Part shown: piece after piece, positions 63,099 through 64,000 of the stretch
Layout of the letters: each line of letters opens with the position of its first letter
Position numbering within the stretch: position 1 is the stretch's first letter
Origin: Tropicimonas sp. IMCC34011
GTDB taxonomy: Bacteria; Pseudomonadota; Alphaproteobacteria; Rhodobacterales; Rhodobacteraceae
Length of the DNA: 64,000 nt
Direction: 5' to 3'
Assembly (NCBI RefSeq): GCF_003390865.1
Contig: NZ_QMEJ01000001.1
Span: forward strand, 1,178,001 to 1,242,000
Made by a program: the position numbers and the translations under genes
Notes under the pieces: model-generated
Databases searched by the model: none
What the model saw: only the letters and a program-made list of their open reading frames with translations
Told to the model about the DNA's origin: nothing

Positions 63099-63434
63099 AT
63101 GACGCAGTCTTGCGCGTCCACCCTTAGCCGGCCCCGCAGCGGGCCCGACATCTTTGTCGCGGTCAATGCTGCCGCGCTGCCCCGCCTCGAAACCCTCTGC
63201 CGGACCTGGGCGCCGGGCGGCGTGACGCGCGGTGCGGAATACCTTGCGCTCAACCCCACTCGTAACGACCGCTCGATCGGCTCGTTCTGCATCAACATCA
63301 GGACCGGTCGCTGGTCGGATTTTGCGACGGGCGACGCCGGCGGGGACCCGATCTCGCTTTATGCTTATTTGCACGGGCTCAAGCAGATCGACGCGGCGCG
63401 CCGGCTTGCCCTCGAGCTGGGGGTGGCGGCATGA
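63099..63434 (+). CDS. Primase N-terminal (CHC2-like, no zinc Cys) protein
   Basis: This 111-residue protein has the core NPTRNDRSIGSFCINIRTGR and WSDFATGDAGGDPISLYAYL, the signature of the N-terminal DNA-binding module of phage and plasmid primases. The zinc-binding Cys/His are missing. It is a separate polypeptide, ATGA-overlapping with the next gene, which encodes the Toprim part, so the primase is split in two. AAGGAG lies seven bases before the ATG. Confidence 0.75.
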   Translation: MTQSCASTLSRPRSGPDIFVAVNAAALPRLETLCRTWAPGGVTRGAEYLALNPTRNDRSIGSFCINIRTGRWSDFATGDAGGDPISLYAYLHGLKQIDAARRLALELGVAA

Positions 63435-64000
63435 TCGATACCATCGTCCGCGCCCCGATCCCCCTCATCTGCGACCTCTCGCCCGACGCGACCCGGGTTG
63501 TGCCGGTGCCGACCGACACTGCGCTGCCTGATCTCTCGCGCGACGCGTCTTGCACTGCCGCTTATTCGTACCGCGACGAAACGGGCGGTATCGTCGGGCT
63601 TGTGGCGCGTTACGAACGGCAGGATCCGAAGACGCCCAGTGGCACGCGCAAGACTTTTCGCCAGGTCACGCTCTGGCGCGACCCTGAGCGCGGGCTTGTC
63701 TTCGCCTGGCGCGGCATGTCCGACAATCGGCCGCTCTATCGCCTTGCTGACCTCCTCGCGCGGCCGGAAGCACCGGTGATCATCAGCGAGGGCGAGAAGT
63801 GCGCCGACGCGGTCGCCGCGGCGTTCCCGCAGAACGTGAGCCTGTCGTGGTCCGGCGGGAGCAATGCTGTCGCGAAGACGGACTGGTCGCCGCTCACGGG
63901 CCGCGATGTGATCCTCATGCCCGACCATGACAATGCCGGCGCGAAGGCCACGGGCGCGATCGAGGAGATCCTCCGCAATACGCGCTGCGCGCGGATCCGC
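63431..64000 (+). CDS. Toprim-domain primase/helicase (partial, runs off window)
   Basis: The first 190 residues are visible. A beta-rich N-terminal part (YRDETGGIVGLVARYE; KTFRQVTLWRD) is followed by a Toprim domain with IISEGEKCADAV (catalytic Glu) and DVILMPDHDNAGAKA (DxD). These are the metal-binding parts of phage/plasmid-type primases, which usually continue into a DnaB-like or AAA helicase. The 3' part lies beyond the right edge. With the preceding gene it forms the replication block of the mobile region. Confidence 0.82.
   Translation, partial: MIDTIVRAPIPLICDLSPDATRVVPVPTDTALPDLSRDASCTAAYSYRDETGGIVGLVARYERQDPKTPSGTRKTFRQVTLWRDPERGLVFAWRGMSDNRPLYRLADLLARPEAPVIISEGEKCADAVAAAFPQNVSLSWSGGSNAVAKTDWSPLTGRDVILMPDHDNAGAKATGAIEEILRNTRCARIR

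Overview
The window looks like chromosomal DNA of a high-GC alphaproteobacterium, most probably a Rhodobacterales (Roseobacteraceae/Paracoccaceae-type) species. The grounds are tightly packed operons with ATGA stop/start overlaps, two TRAP carboxylate transporters, a Liv-type and a Dpp-type ABC importer, an Agrobacterium-like oxidative uronate pathway, and a DUF6065 gene. I ran no database search; names rest on motifs, family knowledge and gene context.

Layout. 1-3.9 kb: a truncated MarR regulator divergent from an EamA exporter, then a class V aminotransferase and a LysR regulator. 4.0-13.1 kb: a complete oxidative hexuronate/hexarate module. The minus strand carries a lactonase-like hydrolase, gci, kdgD and a GntR regulator; the plus strand carries a TRAP transporter, udh and a ketoglutarate-semialdehyde dehydrogenase. 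A matching FadR-like operator lies in front of each arm. 13.2-23.2 kb: a cation exchanger, a patatin with a cyclic-nucleotide-binding domain, a DUF6065 protein, a glycosyltransferase, a FecR-domain protein, a TPR/beta-barrel protein, a CHASE2 adenylate cyclase and an MBL-fold hydrolase, which together look like an envelope/cAMP neighbourhood. 23.5-32.5 kb: a GntR-controlled Dpp-type importer with a CocE/S15 hydrolase and a DUF1989 protein. 32.6-37.1 kb: a TetR regulator and a heterodimeric ABC exporter. 37.4-43.5 kb: RidA, a five-gene Liv importer and an arylformamidase-like hydrolase. 43.6-45.0 kb: a wrecked GAF/histidine-kinase pseudogene and a tRNA-Cys. 45.4-53.0 kb: a CoA-ligase / thiolase-DUF35 / SDR cluster with a TakP-like TRAP transporter.

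From about 53.1 kb to the right edge the sequence is a mobile and decaying region. It holds a tyrosine integrase with a substituted catalytic Arg, a small DNA-binding-like protein and nested IS remnants. It also holds an sbcD gene fused to the last part of sbcC by an internal deletion, a GTGACA repeat cluster, unknown genes, and a PepSY gene cut by an IS3-family element. Two copies of that IS bracket about 6 kb, and their outer ends are flanked by the same 4-bp sequence, CCCA. Beyond it lie a small membrane protein coupled to a Lon-like AAA ATPase, a consensus DnaA box in an AT-rich gap, and a split primase (N-terminal domain plus Toprim protein) that runs off the window. This last block resembles the replication part of a phage-plasmid or integrative element.

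How the genes work together: the clearest pathway is uronate uptake by TRAP, oxidation by Udh, cycloisomerisation by Gci, dehydration/decarboxylation by KdgD and oxidation to 2-oxoglutarate. The best candidates for something undescribed are the cyclase/FecR/beta-barrel/CNB-patatin/DUF6065 neighbourhood and the AAA-ATPase/primase block with its switch-like leader and DnaA box.
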